A stretch of 64,000 nucleotides of DNA. Source: Candidatus Mycobacterium methanotrophicum. Lineage in GTDB: Bacteria; Actinomycetota; Actinomycetes; Mycobacteriales; Mycobacteriaceae. A program made the translations under genes and the position numbers. The stretch is from NCBI RefSeq assembly GCF_023515995.1, contig NZ_CP097321.1:124001-188000 (forward strand), read 5' to 3'. The stretch's first letter is position 1; each line of letters starts with the position of its first letter. The notes beneath the pieces are model-generated. The model was not told the DNA's origin. It saw only the letters and a list, made by a program, of their open reading frames with translations, and ran no database searches. Shown in pieces: positions 35,302 through 44,631 of the stretch.

Positions 35302-36503
35302 TCGGCGGAGCCTCGTTGGATGCGTCGGATAACCCGGTTGGGTCCGATGCGGGCCCATTCGGGGGTGTGGTGTCCGGGTAGCACGGTGACCATGGTGTCT
35401 GGGGCCACGGCGATGCCGGCCAGGTGTGGGCCTTCGTCGGCGCTGATGTCGGTGTAGACGACGTCGCCGGGTTGGGGATCGGCGACGACGCGGTATCTGA
35501 GGCGCAGTTGTTCGGTGATCGTCGCGGGGCAGACTGTGCCGAGGGTCGTGGACAGAATCGAGGCGACGAATGCGGCCGAGTCTCGAGTGGATTCGGCGGC
35601 GGGTTGCGCCCGTGTCGGCGGTGCTGACGGGTCATGGCTGGTGGCGGCGTGGTCTACGCCGACAGCATGTTGTGCGGCTGCGGCGATGTCAGGGCCAGCG
35701 GGGTTGCTGCTGCGGGCGAGTGCGGGCAGGGCAGTGGACAGCGCGTGCAGGCAGTTCGCGGCAGCTGGGGCCGTGGACAGCGCGGTGCTGGCTTGGGCGG
35801 GGTCGATCACGGGCGAGTCCGGTGTTGGGGACGGTGAAATCCGTGCCGGGGAAGCTGTTGGGCGCGTTGTGGTGGGGGCGGCCGAGGTCAGCATCGCCGC
35901 AGACGTTGGCGTGGTTGAGGCCTCCCGCGGCGCGGGTAGTGCCGCCAGGCGTGCCTGCGCTTGGGCGACCGGTTGCTTGAAGGTGTCTGCGCTCAGACCG
36001 GTGATGCGGGCCGCCAGGTCACTGGGATCGGTGTCACGCCAGCGCGGTTCAGCGTCGACCATGTGGTCGAGGGCCAGAGCTGTTGAGACTTCGGGTGTCA
36101 TGATTTCAGCGGCGGTTGCCCACGGCAGCGGCAGCCCGAGTGCCCCGGCTCCGACGCGGAGCAGTGCACTGTGCGCGTAGCGCAGTGTGTCGCGGTTGGC
36201 CGGGTTCGCGGCGTTAGCCAGCCCGGTCGCGTGGATGGCGATCGCTGCGGTCACGGTTGCTCCCTGTCTGCCGAATCCCAGTGTTGTGGCGGTCTGGTCG
36301 ATCTTCAACAGGACCTCGGCAGCGGACGGGGCAGTGCGCGGCGGATTTGCCACCACGGCTCCGCGGGTGCCGAGCGCGGCGGTGCAGGTGGCAAAAAACT
36401 GTTGGGAATCCTGGCCGGGCATAGCCATCGTGAAGATCACGATGGGCAGTGCCAGCACACATAGCAGGGCGGCCGCCGCGACGGCCAGGGCAATTTTTAT
36501 CAT
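35298..36503 (-). CDS. Membrane-anchored protein with degenerate lysozyme-like and NlpC-like domains
   Basis: 401 residues. An N-terminal membrane anchor (ALAVAAAALLCVLALPIVIF) is followed by a region around TLGFGRQGATVTAAIAIHAT resembling the transglycosylase-like domain of actinobacterial conjugation proteins, but with His where the catalytic Glu (QESGL) would be. The C-terminal domain (DPQPGDVVYTDISADEGPHL) resembles an NlpC/P60 fold without a DCSG cysteine. It is probably a catalytically dead structural relative of the VirB1/TcpG-type hydrolases. It lies 8 bp after the VirB6-like gene. Confidence 0.6.
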   Translation of the reverse strand: MIKIALAVAAAALLCVLALPIVIFTMAMPGQDSQQFFATCTAALGTRGAVVANPPRTAPSAAEVLLKIDQTATTLGFGRQGATVTAAIAIHATGLANAANPANRDTLRYAHSALLRVGAGALGLPLPWATAAEIMTPEVSTALALDHMVDAEPRWRDTDPSDLAARITGLSADTFKQPVAQAQARLAALPAPREASTTPTSAAMLTSAAPTTTRPTASPARISPSPTPDSPVIDPAQASTALSTAPAAANCLHALSTALPALARSSNPAGPDIAAAAQHAVGVDHAATSHDPSAPPTRAQPAAESTRDSAAFVASILSTTLGTVCPATITEQLRLRYRVVADPQPGDVVYTDISADEGPHLAGIAVAPDTMVTVLPGHHTPEWARIGPNRVIRRIQRGSAE

Positions 36504-36511
36504 GGCCGGGG

Positions 36512-38503
36512 TTACCGCTGGCCGATGAGTTCGGCGCGGATATCGGCGTAGATCGCGGGCATGGATTCTGGGGCGTCGTGCGCGAGGGCGGCGATAGCGG
36601 GGTGAATCGCGGGGGCGGGGTCGGTGCGGTGGTGGGCAAGGCGCTGCCGGTGCTCGGCGGCACTTGGCGGTCTGCCGTCATGTCCGTGGCGGGATTCCGG
36701 TGGTCCGGCCAACTGCGGCGGCTGGTCTGGGGTCGCGGCCGCGTAATCGGGCCCGGACGGTGCGGGAGCTGCCGGCGTCGGTAGCGGGTTGGGTGGTGGC
36801 GGGCGGCGGCCGGGCGCGGGGTGGGTTGGGCCCTCGGCAGGCGGGGCCGGCGCGCTGGCGGGGATGACTGGCGCGCTGGATCGCACGTAAGTGGTGGGTA
36901 GGTCGGTGGTGGTGGCGTCTGCTGGCGGCGCCTCATAGCCGCGTGGTGCGACGTCGTAAGCCGTTGACGGTATGTGGGCGCCGGGTTCTGCGGTGGGTTG
37001 GTGTCCGGATGTGTTTTCGGTGCGCCGGGCAGATCTGAGGTTTTTGATGTGCAGGCGCGACGCTAGCTGCTCGCCGGCGCCGAGGAACGGGGCGGCTTCG
37101 GGTGCCGCGATGGCGACGCCGAGCTTGGCGGCTGTGCCGGCGCCGTGACGCGTCAGGGTGGCCACGCGGTGAGTTGCGTTGGGGATCGCGGTGAGCGGGT
37201 CAAGGCGCGTCAGCGGGTCGACTGGGCCGCTGGTCGCGGCGGGCTGGTCGCCGGTGAAACGCCGGACAGCGCCCGCGGCGCGTTCCCGGGCGTTGACCAG
37301 GCCTTTGCGGACTTTCCTCAGGGCGACGAACAGGGCGACGAGCAGCAGCGATACCAGTGGCATCGCGACGACGAGGTCCCCGCCGGCCGCGGAGAACATC
37401 GCCGAGGCCAGGTTGCCGGTCAGACCGACAAGGGCGACCATCCCTGTCATGCCGAGGAACGAGAACAGTGCGTCGAGGGCGGCTTTGAGGGCGAGGGTTT
37501 GGCTGGCGCCCGGGATCCAGCCGGTGATCAGGGCGATAATGCCGACGATCGCCCAGAACACTGACGACAGTCCGAGAATGACCACCTGGGCGCAGAGGTA
37601 GGTGAAAACGACCAGAACCGCCAGCGCGAAGACGATGGCCACGAACGCCACGATTCTTCTGCTGGTGGGATCGCTCATGGCGTAGTCGTGCAGTGCCTGG
37701 CCGTCGGGGCAGGATTGGGCGACTTTGTCTTTGACCTCGTCGATCGGTCCGGAGACGATGGCGTCCGACCATGCCTGCCCGCAGTTGTACGGCGCAGCGT
37801 CGAGATCTTGGCCGAAATTCCAGATCAGAGTAGGTGTGCGGGCGAAGTGATCGACGAGCGAGGCCGCCATGGCGTCGACGGCTGGTTGACCTTCCAGTGA
37901 CTTTCCGGAGAGCTCGCTGCTGATACCTACACCGAAGTCGCGGCCCATGGAAAGGACGCCATCGGGGCCGAGGAGGTCGCTGATGGGCTTGTTGGCCAGG
38001 GCGGCCGAGACGAGTGCGAGCGCGATGGCGACGGTGATCTGCGCTGCGGCTCTGCTGATCTTGCCCAGCGCGAAGGTAATCGCGATGACGCCTGCGGCGA
38101 TGAGTCCGATCGCAGTCAGCACGGCAGGGCTGTGCACCATGGCGGTCATCTGGTGGCCCACGTAGTCCAGCGGCTGGGAGATCACGGCAAGCCACTTGAA
38201 CGACACCACGTTTTCGACCAGCCAGATCGGCGTGGCGATGATGCACAGGAACGCGCTGTAGAACCAATGCGTGCACAGCGCCGCCGGGGCTGCGGTGGGA
38301 TTGGTGAGCGAGCCGTTGTCCAGCGAGAGCCCGTAGGAGCCCAGTGGTACGTGTGAGCTGTCGGCGACACCGATCCACAGCATGGCCGCGGTGACGCCCG
38401 TGGTGGCCCAGGCCGGGGCGGCGGTGGCGATGTTCAGGATGGCCGGGGTCACGAGCAGCGTGATGCGCCGGCGGGCCGCAATGAATCGTGCAGTGGTGGG
38501 CAT
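36512..38503 (-). CDS. VirB6/TcpH-like polytopic membrane protein
   Basis: 663 residues. A probable signal-anchor lies near residues 14-34, then several membrane segments: LTAIGLIAAGVIAITFALG, ITVAIALALVSAAL, IVAFVAIVFALAVLVVFTYL, LSSVFWAIVGIIALITG and MPLVSLLLVALFVAL. These are followed by a 260-residue Pro-rich cytoplasmic tail. This is the TrbL/VirB6 type of channel scaffold in T4SS. The ATG overlaps the VirB4 stop by 1 nt (TGATG), indicating coupled synthesis. Confidence 0.75.
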   Translation of the reverse strand: MPTTARFIAARRRITLLVTPAILNIATAAPAWATTGVTAAMLWIGVADSSHVPLGSYGLSLDNGSLTNPTAAPAALCTHWFYSAFLCIIATPIWLVENVVSFKWLAVISQPLDYVGHQMTAMVHSPAVLTAIGLIAAGVIAITFALGKISRAAAQITVAIALALVSAALANKPISDLLGPDGVLSMGRDFGVGISSELSGKSLEGQPAVDAMAASLVDHFARTPTLIWNFGQDLDAAPYNCGQAWSDAIVSGPIDEVKDKVAQSCPDGQALHDYAMSDPTSRRIVAFVAIVFALAVLVVFTYLCAQVVILGLSSVFWAIVGIIALITGWIPGASQTLALKAALDALFSFLGMTGMVALVGLTGNLASAMFSAAGGDLVVAMPLVSLLLVALFVALRKVRKGLVNARERAAGAVRRFTGDQPAATSGPVDPLTRLDPLTAIPNATHRVATLTRHGAGTAAKLGVAIAAPEAAPFLGAGEQLASRLHIKNLRSARRTENTSGHQPTAEPGAHIPSTAYDVAPRGYEAPPADATTTDLPTTYVRSSAPVIPASAPAPPAEGPTHPAPGRRPPPPNPLPTPAAPAPSGPDYAAATPDQPPQLAGPPESRHGHDGRPPSAAEHRQRLAHHRTDPAPAIHPAIAALAHDAPESMPAIYADIRAELIGQR

Positions 38504-41010
38504 CAGGCAGCTCCCGGCGTGGTGTTGACCGCGGCGGCTCGTTCCCCGCGGGCCGGCATTTTGATGGCGATTTCGACCAGGCGGCCGCGCAGATCCTTCA
38601 TTAAGCAGTCGCCTGGCTCCGCGTCGGTCAGCTGTTTGACCAGGTGGGGGTTACGCCCGGCGTCTTGGCTGGCCATCGCGAGTTGCTCGGCGGCCAGTCT
38701 CTCGTCGACCTGCCGGAACAGGAACAGCGTCGGGATGAGGCGGGTGAACCGCTTGAAGTGGGCCGGGTCCTGCGATGCCAGCCCGATCGCGCAGTGATGT
38801 TTGCGGCCGTCGATGACAAAGTCCTCGATGATGGCCTCGCCGATGGGGGAGCGGGTGAGGTGGCGGGCCTCATCGAGCAGGAACAGCCCGAAGCGCCGCT
38901 CAGGGTCGTCGGGCTCGGAGAACAAAACCTGTCGGGCGATGGTGGCAAACAATGTGTAGATGACGTCGCCGAAGAGTTTGGTGGGGTCGTGCGCGGCGCT
39001 GTCTTTGTCGTCGGGCAGGGACAGCTTGTTGGTGCGCAACACCACGAAGGGCGCATCCAGCGGTAGCGGTGGCAGGTCGTTGGCGAACAGCACGCGCGCG
39101 TAGGTGCGCTGCGACCAGAACCGCAGCTGGGACGCGACTTTCGCGATGACCTCGGGTGAGGCGTCGCCGATCGGGCCGCTGACTTGTGAGGGGTCTCGGA
39201 CCAGGGTTGCGGTGTGGGTGACGAGTTCGGGTAGGCCGCGTAGTTTGTGGCGCGCACGGTAGTTGGGCTCGATCAGGTCGGACAGCAGCGTGGATTCGGG
39301 GCTGCCGGAGGCGATTTGGAACAGTCGCATCAGCACCGGCAGGATGCGTTCGGCGACGTCGGCGCCGGGCACGACGCGGAGCAGATCGAGTGTGTAGGCG
39401 GGGTTGGTGGGGTCGATCACGACTGCGTTGGCGACCGAACGGGCGAATGAGACGTATTCGCCCATCGGGGAGCGGTCAACGGCGAACGTTTGGCCGTCGT
39501 GGTCGACGGTGTCGCCGCCGAAAATCTTCAGGAACACCGATTTCCCTGAGCCGAGGTCTCCGATGAGGGCGAAGCTTGCGGATTTGTTGCGTGCGGTGAC
39601 GCCGAGTAAGTCGAAGAAGACGGGTTCATGCAGGCCTGAGAGTCGGCATTCGCCGATGCACAGTCCGGCGTCGTCGCCGACGCGGGCGGCGGTGATAGGG
39701 GCGAATTTGGCGAAGAAGTCGGTTGAGGTGAAGTGGTCGTAGTCAGCGCTGACCCGTTGTTCGGGATATCCGGGTTGGCAGGCTGCCCATGCTTCCTCCT
39801 GGGCGCCGCGCGGAGCCACGAGTTTGATTGGGATGTCTTTGAACGTGCGTTCGATTTCCTGGACGCGGTCTTGCAGTTCGGCGTGGCTGGGCGCTGAGAC
39901 CGCGATGATCGGGCGGAAGTGGATTTCGGTTTCGGAGGGATTGGCCTCGAGGTGGGTGTTGTAGGCCGACAGTTGATGGCCGCGTTCTGTGAGGAAGTTC
40001 TGGGCGAAGCTCAGTTCGCTGTCGCGTTCGTCCATCTGTTCGGCGAGCTGCTTGAGCGAGCTGGTGTTGTCGGCCAGGGCGTCGGCGCGGTTGCGGATCC
40101 AGGTGTGCAGTGTGTAGTCGACGCCGGCGCCCCGGAAGTGGTTGAGAAGGGCGAATATTTGGTCCGCGACGCCGGGCCAGGCGAGTTTGGCTGGCGGTTC
40201 GTCGAAGAATAGGAACGTCTGGTAGCTGGGCGGGATATCGCTGTTGGCGAATGACAGTTTGACCGCGCCGGGGAAGCGGTGGTCGAGCTCGCCGTCGAGG
40301 CGGAATCCGCGGCCGCGGTGTAGCGCAGTTGGGCCGGCGGTGAGGTGGGGGAATGGTCGGGGAGCCGACAGGTTGGGTTGGGCGCCGGCCAGGGTTTTGA
40401 GGTAGGTGCGGTGATCGACGCCGCGGGTGTGGCAGCGTTCCCACAGCCAGTGCATCTGGTTGTCGTTGACGCGTTGAGGCGCGAAGCCTGGGGGGATTTT
40501 CCGCTCCGCTTCAGCGCCCAGGACGCTGAAGGCGTGGACGTCATCGGCGGTGGGCCGGTAGCTGTCGGGCAGCTGCCCGCTGCGGGCCGGCCCGCACAGC
40601 GGTACCGATAGCCAGTGCAGCCGTTCGGCTGGCGGGGGGTCTTGTTTTTCGAGCTCGGCCAGGCGGGCGGAAGCTTCGATGACTGCGTCGGGAAACATCG
40701 TCAAGAAGTCCCCGGCGGTGGGGGCCCCCGCGCCGGTGCGGGCGGCGCGGTGCCGCGCGGCGCGTCGGGCCGGGGATGTGATGCGCTCGGCGATTGTGGG
40801 AATCCCGATGGGCGCGACAACGCTGGTCAGGATGGTGGTGCCCAAATCGGTGAACAGGTGGCGGTGTTGGTTGGCGATTTGGGTTTTTTTGCTGCGTTCT
40901 TCGTGGCCGTTGGGTAGTGCGTCGAGGAGCCACTCGGCGTAAACGACGCCGCTTCGGGTCCACCGCAGGTTGTCGGTTACCGCGAGGGTTGGTTGTTGCA
41001 GCGACACCAT
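38503..41010 (-). CDS. VirB4/TcpF-like secretion ATPase
   Basis: 835 residues from ATG 41010 (MVSLQQPTLAVTDNLRWTRS). Walker A is ALIGDLGSGKSVFLK near residue 485, Walker B RFGLFLLDEARHLTRSP near 710, and the N-terminal 400 residues form the VirB4-type domain (SGVVYAEWLLDALPNGHEER). VirB4 proteins energise T4SS assembly and transfer and are the most reliable mark of such a system. The open frame continues to 41502 but overlaps the TcpE-like gene; the TGATG overlap supports the chosen start. Confidence 0.88.
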   Translation of the reverse strand: MVSLQQPTLAVTDNLRWTRSGVVYAEWLLDALPNGHEERSKKTQIANQHRHLFTDLGTTILTSVVAPIGIPTIAERITSPARRAARHRAARTGAGAPTAGDFLTMFPDAVIEASARLAELEKQDPPPAERLHWLSVPLCGPARSGQLPDSYRPTADDVHAFSVLGAEAERKIPPGFAPQRVNDNQMHWLWERCHTRGVDHRTYLKTLAGAQPNLSAPRPFPHLTAGPTALHRGRGFRLDGELDHRFPGAVKLSFANSDIPPSYQTFLFFDEPPAKLAWPGVADQIFALLNHFRGAGVDYTLHTWIRNRADALADNTSSLKQLAEQMDERDSELSFAQNFLTERGHQLSAYNTHLEANPSETEIHFRPIIAVSAPSHAELQDRVQEIERTFKDIPIKLVAPRGAQEEAWAACQPGYPEQRVSADYDHFTSTDFFAKFAPITAARVGDDAGLCIGECRLSGLHEPVFFDLLGVTARNKSASFALIGDLGSGKSVFLKIFGGDTVDHDGQTFAVDRSPMGEYVSFARSVANAVVIDPTNPAYTLDLLRVVPGADVAERILPVLMRLFQIASGSPESTLLSDLIEPNYRARHKLRGLPELVTHTATLVRDPSQVSGPIGDASPEVIAKVASQLRFWSQRTYARVLFANDLPPLPLDAPFVVLRTNKLSLPDDKDSAAHDPTKLFGDVIYTLFATIARQVLFSEPDDPERRFGLFLLDEARHLTRSPIGEAIIEDFVIDGRKHHCAIGLASQDPAHFKRFTRLIPTLFLFRQVDERLAAEQLAMASQDAGRNPHLVKQLTDAEPGDCLMKDLRGRLVEIAIKMPARGERAAAVNTTPGAA

Positions 41011-41423
41011 CAGCGGAGGAACTTCAGGTCCAGGACGTGGCCGTCGCCGCCGGTGGAGGTGGGGCCGGTGGATTGGCGTTGCGGTGGCCGGCCGCCGGTG
41101 CTGTGGGGCGTGCGTCGCAGCCAGGGCCGGATTAGCCAGATCGTGCGAGAGCTGGTGCGGGCCATGGAGAACCCGAGTCGTCGGGCCATGATGACTGACG
41201 GGATGGTGATCGCAGCTTCGATGAAGAGCGTGATCAGGATCGGTGGGTGGAGAAGTTCGAACACCAGCATGGACAGGCCTGATGCGGCCACGAGGACACC
41301 GCACTGGATTCGGGTGAACGGGCCGAACGGTATTGGTTGTCCGTTGGGGAATTTTCCGATCAGCTTCGGGAACTTGCGCGCCAGGGTGTAGATGGAGACG
41401 TAGACGATGTCGGGGGAGCTCAT
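41010..41423 (-). CDS. TcpE/PrgI-like small membrane protein
   Basis: 137 residues. Two membrane segments (FTRIQCGVLVAASGLSMLVF; PPILITLFIEAAITIPSVIM) follow an N-terminal VSIYTLARKFPKLIGKFPNG, with a basic C-terminal tail. A protein of this size directly before virB4 is typical of Gram-positive T4SS (TcpE/PrgI family, the VirB3 equivalent). Its stop overlaps the virB4 ATG by 1 nt. Confidence 0.7.
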   Translation of the reverse strand: MSSPDIVYVSIYTLARKFPKLIGKFPNGQPIPFGPFTRIQCGVLVAASGLSMLVFELLHPPILITLFIEAAITIPSVIMARRLGFSMARTSSRTIWLIRPWLRRTPHSTGGRPPQRQSTGPTSTGGDGHVLDLKFLR

Positions 41424-41560
41424 CGGTGGTGGACCGTCCTGTGGTCGGGGCGGGGTGGGCGGGGGTGTTGGGCGTCAGTCCGAATGCACACGGATTGGTC
41501 ATTGAAGGCGATCATGTCCATTCCTCGATACGTGCCGCTTCCTGCCGCCGGGAGGAGGGA

Positions 41561-41606
41561 GTCAAGGTGGAGTCCCCGCAGCGTAGCGAGGAGAACCGAC
41601 CTTGAC
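41561..41606 (-). repeat. Inverted repeat in the gap between the small membrane protein and TcpE-like genes
   Basis: GTCAAGGT (41561-41568) and ACCTTGAC (41599-41606) flank 30 bp. The 285-bp gap 41424-41708 otherwise holds no gene. It may be an attenuator that lowers expression of the downstream channel genes relative to the small membrane protein. Confidence 0.4.
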
Positions 41607-41708
41607 GCCCGACGAATGGTGGCGATGATCGGCAGCGAGGAATGGCCTTGAAGGTGGTCGCCTTGAGTGTCCGTTGGTCGTCATTTTCAGCGTCGCGCAA
41701 CAGCGGGG

Positions 41709-41960
41709 TTAGTAGCGGCTGTTGATGCCTGTCAGGCCGCCGCTGTCACTGGCAGCTCCGCGTAGGAGGTCGGGGAGGATGACGACGAGCATGACGGCGC
41801 CGACAGCGGCGCCGACGACGATGACGACTTTGGTGAGCGAGCCGTGGTGCTTGGCGTAGAGCAGGGCGATCAGACCCAGCGATACGAGGATGATGAGCAA
41901 AATGATGGTGGTCTTGCCTTGGGAGATGGTGTTGAGTAGCACCTGGTTGATGTAGTTCAT
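41709..41960 (-). CDS. Small two-helix membrane protein (possible VirB2-like pilin or TcpD-like)
   Basis: 83 residues: MNYINQVLLNTISQGKTTII, then a segment ILLIILVSLGLIALLY and a second, VVIVVGAAVGAVMLVVILPD, with a short polar C-terminus. The size and two-helix topology match VirB2/TrbC pilins and TcpD. It lies between the TcpC-like and TcpE-like genes. A 285-bp gap downstream suggests separate expression control, as for abundant pilins. Confidence 0.55.
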   Translation of the reverse strand: MNYINQVLLNTISQGKTTIILLIILVSLGLIALLYAKHHGSLTKVVIVVGAAVGAVMLVVILPDLLRGAASDSGGLTGINSRY

Positions 41961-42028
41961 TGTTGGTTCTCCAGTTTCTCTTTATCGATGGCTGCTGTTG
42001 CGTTACGCCGCAGTGCGCTGGCTTGTCT

Positions 42029-42988
42029 TTATTTAGTCGGCGTCGGTGTCGGCGTTGTTGGTTGTGTTGCGGTGGGTTTTGTGATGCGGCCCCCTAATTG
42101 CGGTGTGAGGTCGATATCGGAGATGAACCATTTGTCGCTTTGGCGCACCATCACGAGCGGGTAAGTGAGAGTTTGATTGGCTTTGTTGTCGACGGAGCCC
42201 TCGGCGGTGACAAGTATTTTTGTGGTGAAACCGTTTTTGGCGTCGGCCGGAATATCGCTTTGCGCGTCGATTGAATCGACGGTGACGTTTGTGAATGGGG
42301 CGTTGTCGAATGGCTGTATTTGCGGCGAGACGCTGTATCGGCTGATGTCACCGCTGGCCGGGTGCTGTGCGGTTCCTTTCAACCAGGTGCCCAAGAATGC
42401 CGTCACGGTGCTGTAGGCGTCGCTGTCCTGAGATACCTGTGAGGGATAGTTCAGGTCGGCGTCGTAGCCGATGTCGGGTCCGTTGATGAAGGCCGGCGCA
42501 GTGGAGGCCCGCGGGAGGCCTTGAACGACCACAACGGGCACTTGGTAGAAGCGCAGCTCCGGCGCTTTGGAGATGGGCTTGACGAACGCGCCGATCACCA
42601 CCGACCAGTAGTCGACATTGGCGAATCCGCTGGACTGTCGAGTGACTGACCAGGGCGCGGTCTTGATCACGCTGACGGGAACCGGCGAAGGCTTGATTTG
42701 GGCTGAGGTGAATGCGGCCAAGGCGGTTGCCGATCTGCCGGCGAGGAACACGTTGACGTAGGCGTCGGCGAAGCCGCCCACCGAGGTGGCGCGGTTGAGC
42801 GTGGAGTCGAGTTGGCGTGCATTGACGACGTCCTCGCTGGAGCAGCTTGTCGCGATCTGGCCGACGCCGCCGATCGCGCCCAGGGCTAAGCAGGCGAGGA
42901 CCGCGGCGCGCGACAGAGTCTGGCGGTCGGGGTGGTGCTGGGTCCACGCGTGGCGAAGGCGGTCACCGGTGCTTGGTCGAAAACTCAC
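42029..42988 (-). CDS. TcpC/VirB8-like channel protein
   Basis: 319 residues from GTG 42988. A membrane anchor (LSRAAVLACLALGAIGGVGQ, residues about 25-45) is followed by two NTF2-like segments: SVGGFADAYVNVFLAGRSAT, and a C-terminal domain with SDAYSTVTAFLGTWLKG and DKWFISDIDLTPQLGG. This is the architecture of TcpC, the VirB8 counterpart of Gram-positive conjugation channels. A Thr/Pro-rich tail ends it. It is the first gene of the T4SS transcription unit and has a promoter motif 28 bp upstream. Confidence 0.75.
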   Translation of the reverse strand: MSFRPSTGDRLRHAWTQHHPDRQTLSRAAVLACLALGAIGGVGQIATSCSSEDVVNARQLDSTLNRATSVGGFADAYVNVFLAGRSATALAAFTSAQIKPSPVPVSVIKTAPWSVTRQSSGFANVDYWSVVIGAFVKPISKAPELRFYQVPVVVVQGLPRASTAPAFINGPDIGYDADLNYPSQVSQDSDAYSTVTAFLGTWLKGTAQHPASGDISRYSVSPQIQPFDNAPFTNVTVDSIDAQSDIPADAKNGFTTKILVTAEGSVDNKANQTLTYPLVMVRQSDKWFISDIDLTPQLGGRITKPTATQPTTPTPTPTK

Positions 42989-42994
42989 AGGTCA

Positions 42995-43031
42995 AACGAT
43001 GCAGAAGGGTGGGCTGGTTTTCCAGAGGACC
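42995..43031 (-). promoter_or_regulatory. ECF-like promoter of the T4SS operon
   Basis: Minus strand: GGTCCTCTGGAAAACC, then exactly 20 nt from GGAAA to CGTT, then 6 nt to the GTG start. No Shine-Dalgarno sequence is present, so a leaderless mRNA is predicted. The -35/-10 layout resembles ECF sigma promoters (GGAAC-n-CGTY). Confidence 0.6.
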
Positions 43032-43378
43032 GGCGTTGACGTGCGGCGATGGGCGGGGTGTGAATCCGGTCGGCGCGGGCAGTCGTCAGGCCCCGACGTG
43101 GTGGCCGATCGCCGCGGTTTGGCCCGGAGTCGGCTCTGGGGACGTTGCTGGGCTTGACAACCAGTGTTAGGCTCGGCGCAACTGAGCCCCTAGGCGAAGG
43201 CAGCGCCGAGAGGTTCACACCGGAAATTTGCTGCTCACTTGCTAGCATTCTGTGTAGGTAGCGATGCCACAAGCGCGGGTGTCAGGGCTCTAGCTTGGGG
43301 GGCCGTGAGCATTCCGGCTGTGCTAGATACCTAGCTGACCAGCACCGATAGGTTATTACCTTGGTTGGCTGCACACAG
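43032..43378. other. Intergenic region of lower GC upstream of the T4SS operon
   Basis: About 350 bp between the T4SS promoter and a strong terminator. Short ORFs have no protein-like features. TTGACA occurs at about 43155 on the plus strand without a clear -10. No repeat or RNA gene recognised. Confidence 0.4.
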
Positions 43379-43418
43379 CGTTAGCCTGCTACCAGATAAG
43401 CGTGGTAGCAGGCTAACG
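43379..43418 (-). terminator. Strong hairpin after the discoidin-like gene
   Basis: A perfect 16-bp inverted repeat, CGTTAGCCTGCTACCA with its complement around an 8-nt loop (GATAAGCG). It lies 18 bp beyond the stop at 43436 and isolates this gene from the T4SS operon. Confidence 0.8.
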
Positions 43419-43435
43419 AAGCAGTAAACGGAAGC

Positions 43436-44605
43436 TCAGCCAGCCGAGGGGTGGCCGAGGATTTCAAGGTGGCTGACCGCGAACGCGGTGTAGTCCGCGT
43501 TCGTACTACCGCCGCTGGGTGTGACCACCGCGCTGGGGTTCGACGGCTGGTCGGTCTTGCGGATTGTGATGGTCACTGCGCTGGCCACTACCGGCTGCCA
43601 AGGGCCTTGGTGATAGCAGTTGGCCGCCGTGATATCCAGCGAAGCGGTTTGGCGCTGACTGCGGGTGTCCTGCTCGCAGCGGGTATGCGCGACGTCGTTA
43701 AACGACCAGGTCAGCAACCGAACCGTGCGGTACTTGTCCCACATGTCCTGGTCGCCGTCATCGCCGTCAGCGCCGGGCATGATGCTGACCTGCGAGATCA
43801 CGTATGCCTTGTCGAAGACGATCTCGAGGATCTGGCCGACCGTCCCCCAAGCCTGCACGCAGATCCAGGGTTTGGTGCTGTCGGCACGCAGTGCGTTCAT
43901 CGGGTCCGAACTCGGCGCTGGGCAGCGGGCGGTGGCCGTAGCGGCGACGATCGGCAGGTCGGCCGGAGCCGGGGCCGGGGTCGACGATGTGCCCTTGCTT
44001 GCCGATGGACTCAGTTGCGCGGTGGGAGCTTGTGGCCCTTCGCCGGCCGACAATGTCCACTGACCCAGCGCGGCGGCAGCAATGATCACGGCTGCCGCGG
44101 CGCCGATAGTGCGGGGGCTTTTCCAATTCCGGTTTTGTAGCCATTGGTGCGCGGTGACGAATCCGGCAGTCAGTGCATTCCGTTTCGCGGCGATGTCATC
44201 GAACGCTAAAGGTGCGGCGGCGGGATCCGTATTTTCGCCGTTGTGCGATTCGCTATCGGGTGGCGCACCTGCGGTCGCGTCGCCGTCCTCTGACGTTTCC
44301 GCGGTGCGGTGTTGGTCGTCTGGTAATTCGTCGACCGTCGGCGGCGGGACAAAGCCCAGTCGGTCGGCTTCAGGATCGCCGGATGACGGTGGGTGCCCAG
44401 TATTCTCGTCGAGGTATGGGCGCAATGCCTGAACCGCTGATTGGTGCTCGTCGTGGCGGTCCGCTGATATCGGCGGCGCCGTTTCTTCGAGCGCCGCGCA
44501 GGCGGGCGGCTGCGGTCCATCTGCGGTCTGTCCGGGCGGCTCGCCGTACCGCGGCCATTCGCCTAGCTCAGGGTCGGCCAGAATCTGCTGTAACAAGTCG
44601 GTCAT
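43436..44605 (-). CDS. Membrane protein with C-terminal discoidin-like domain
   Basis: 389 residues. An acidic cytoplasmic N-terminus of about 160 residues is followed by a membrane segment (TIGAAAAVIIAAAALGQWTL), a Ser/Pro-rich linker and a C-terminal beta domain (KPWICVQAWGTVGQILEIVF; ISQVSIMPGADGDD; VRLLTWSFND). This pattern fits the NADase-type glycan-binding (discoidin-like) domain. It could bind cell-wall polysaccharide outside the cell. It is divergent from the 44791 gene and has its own terminator. Confidence 0.6.
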   Translation of the reverse strand: MTDLLQQILADPELGEWPRYGEPPGQTADGPQPPACAALEETAPPISADRHDEHQSAVQALRPYLDENTGHPPSSGDPEADRLGFVPPPTVDELPDDQHRTAETSEDGDATAGAPPDSESHNGENTDPAAAPLAFDDIAAKRNALTAGFVTAHQWLQNRNWKSPRTIGAAAAVIIAAAALGQWTLSAGEGPQAPTAQLSPSASKGTSSTPAPAPADLPIVAATATARCPAPSSDPMNALRADSTKPWICVQAWGTVGQILEIVFDKAYVISQVSIMPGADGDDGDQDMWDKYRTVRLLTWSFNDVAHTRCEQDTRSQRQTASLDITAANCYHQGPWQPVVASAVTITIRKTDQPSNPSAVVTPSGGSTNADYTAFAVSHLEILGHPSAG

Positions 44606-44631
44606 GTATCAATGCTGGCAGCAGCTTTTAT

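Noticed and set aside
42985..43272. 95-codon minus-strand ORF overlapping the T4SS promoter
   Set aside because: It covers the promoter-like motif and the GTG start of the TcpC-like gene and has no recognisable features.
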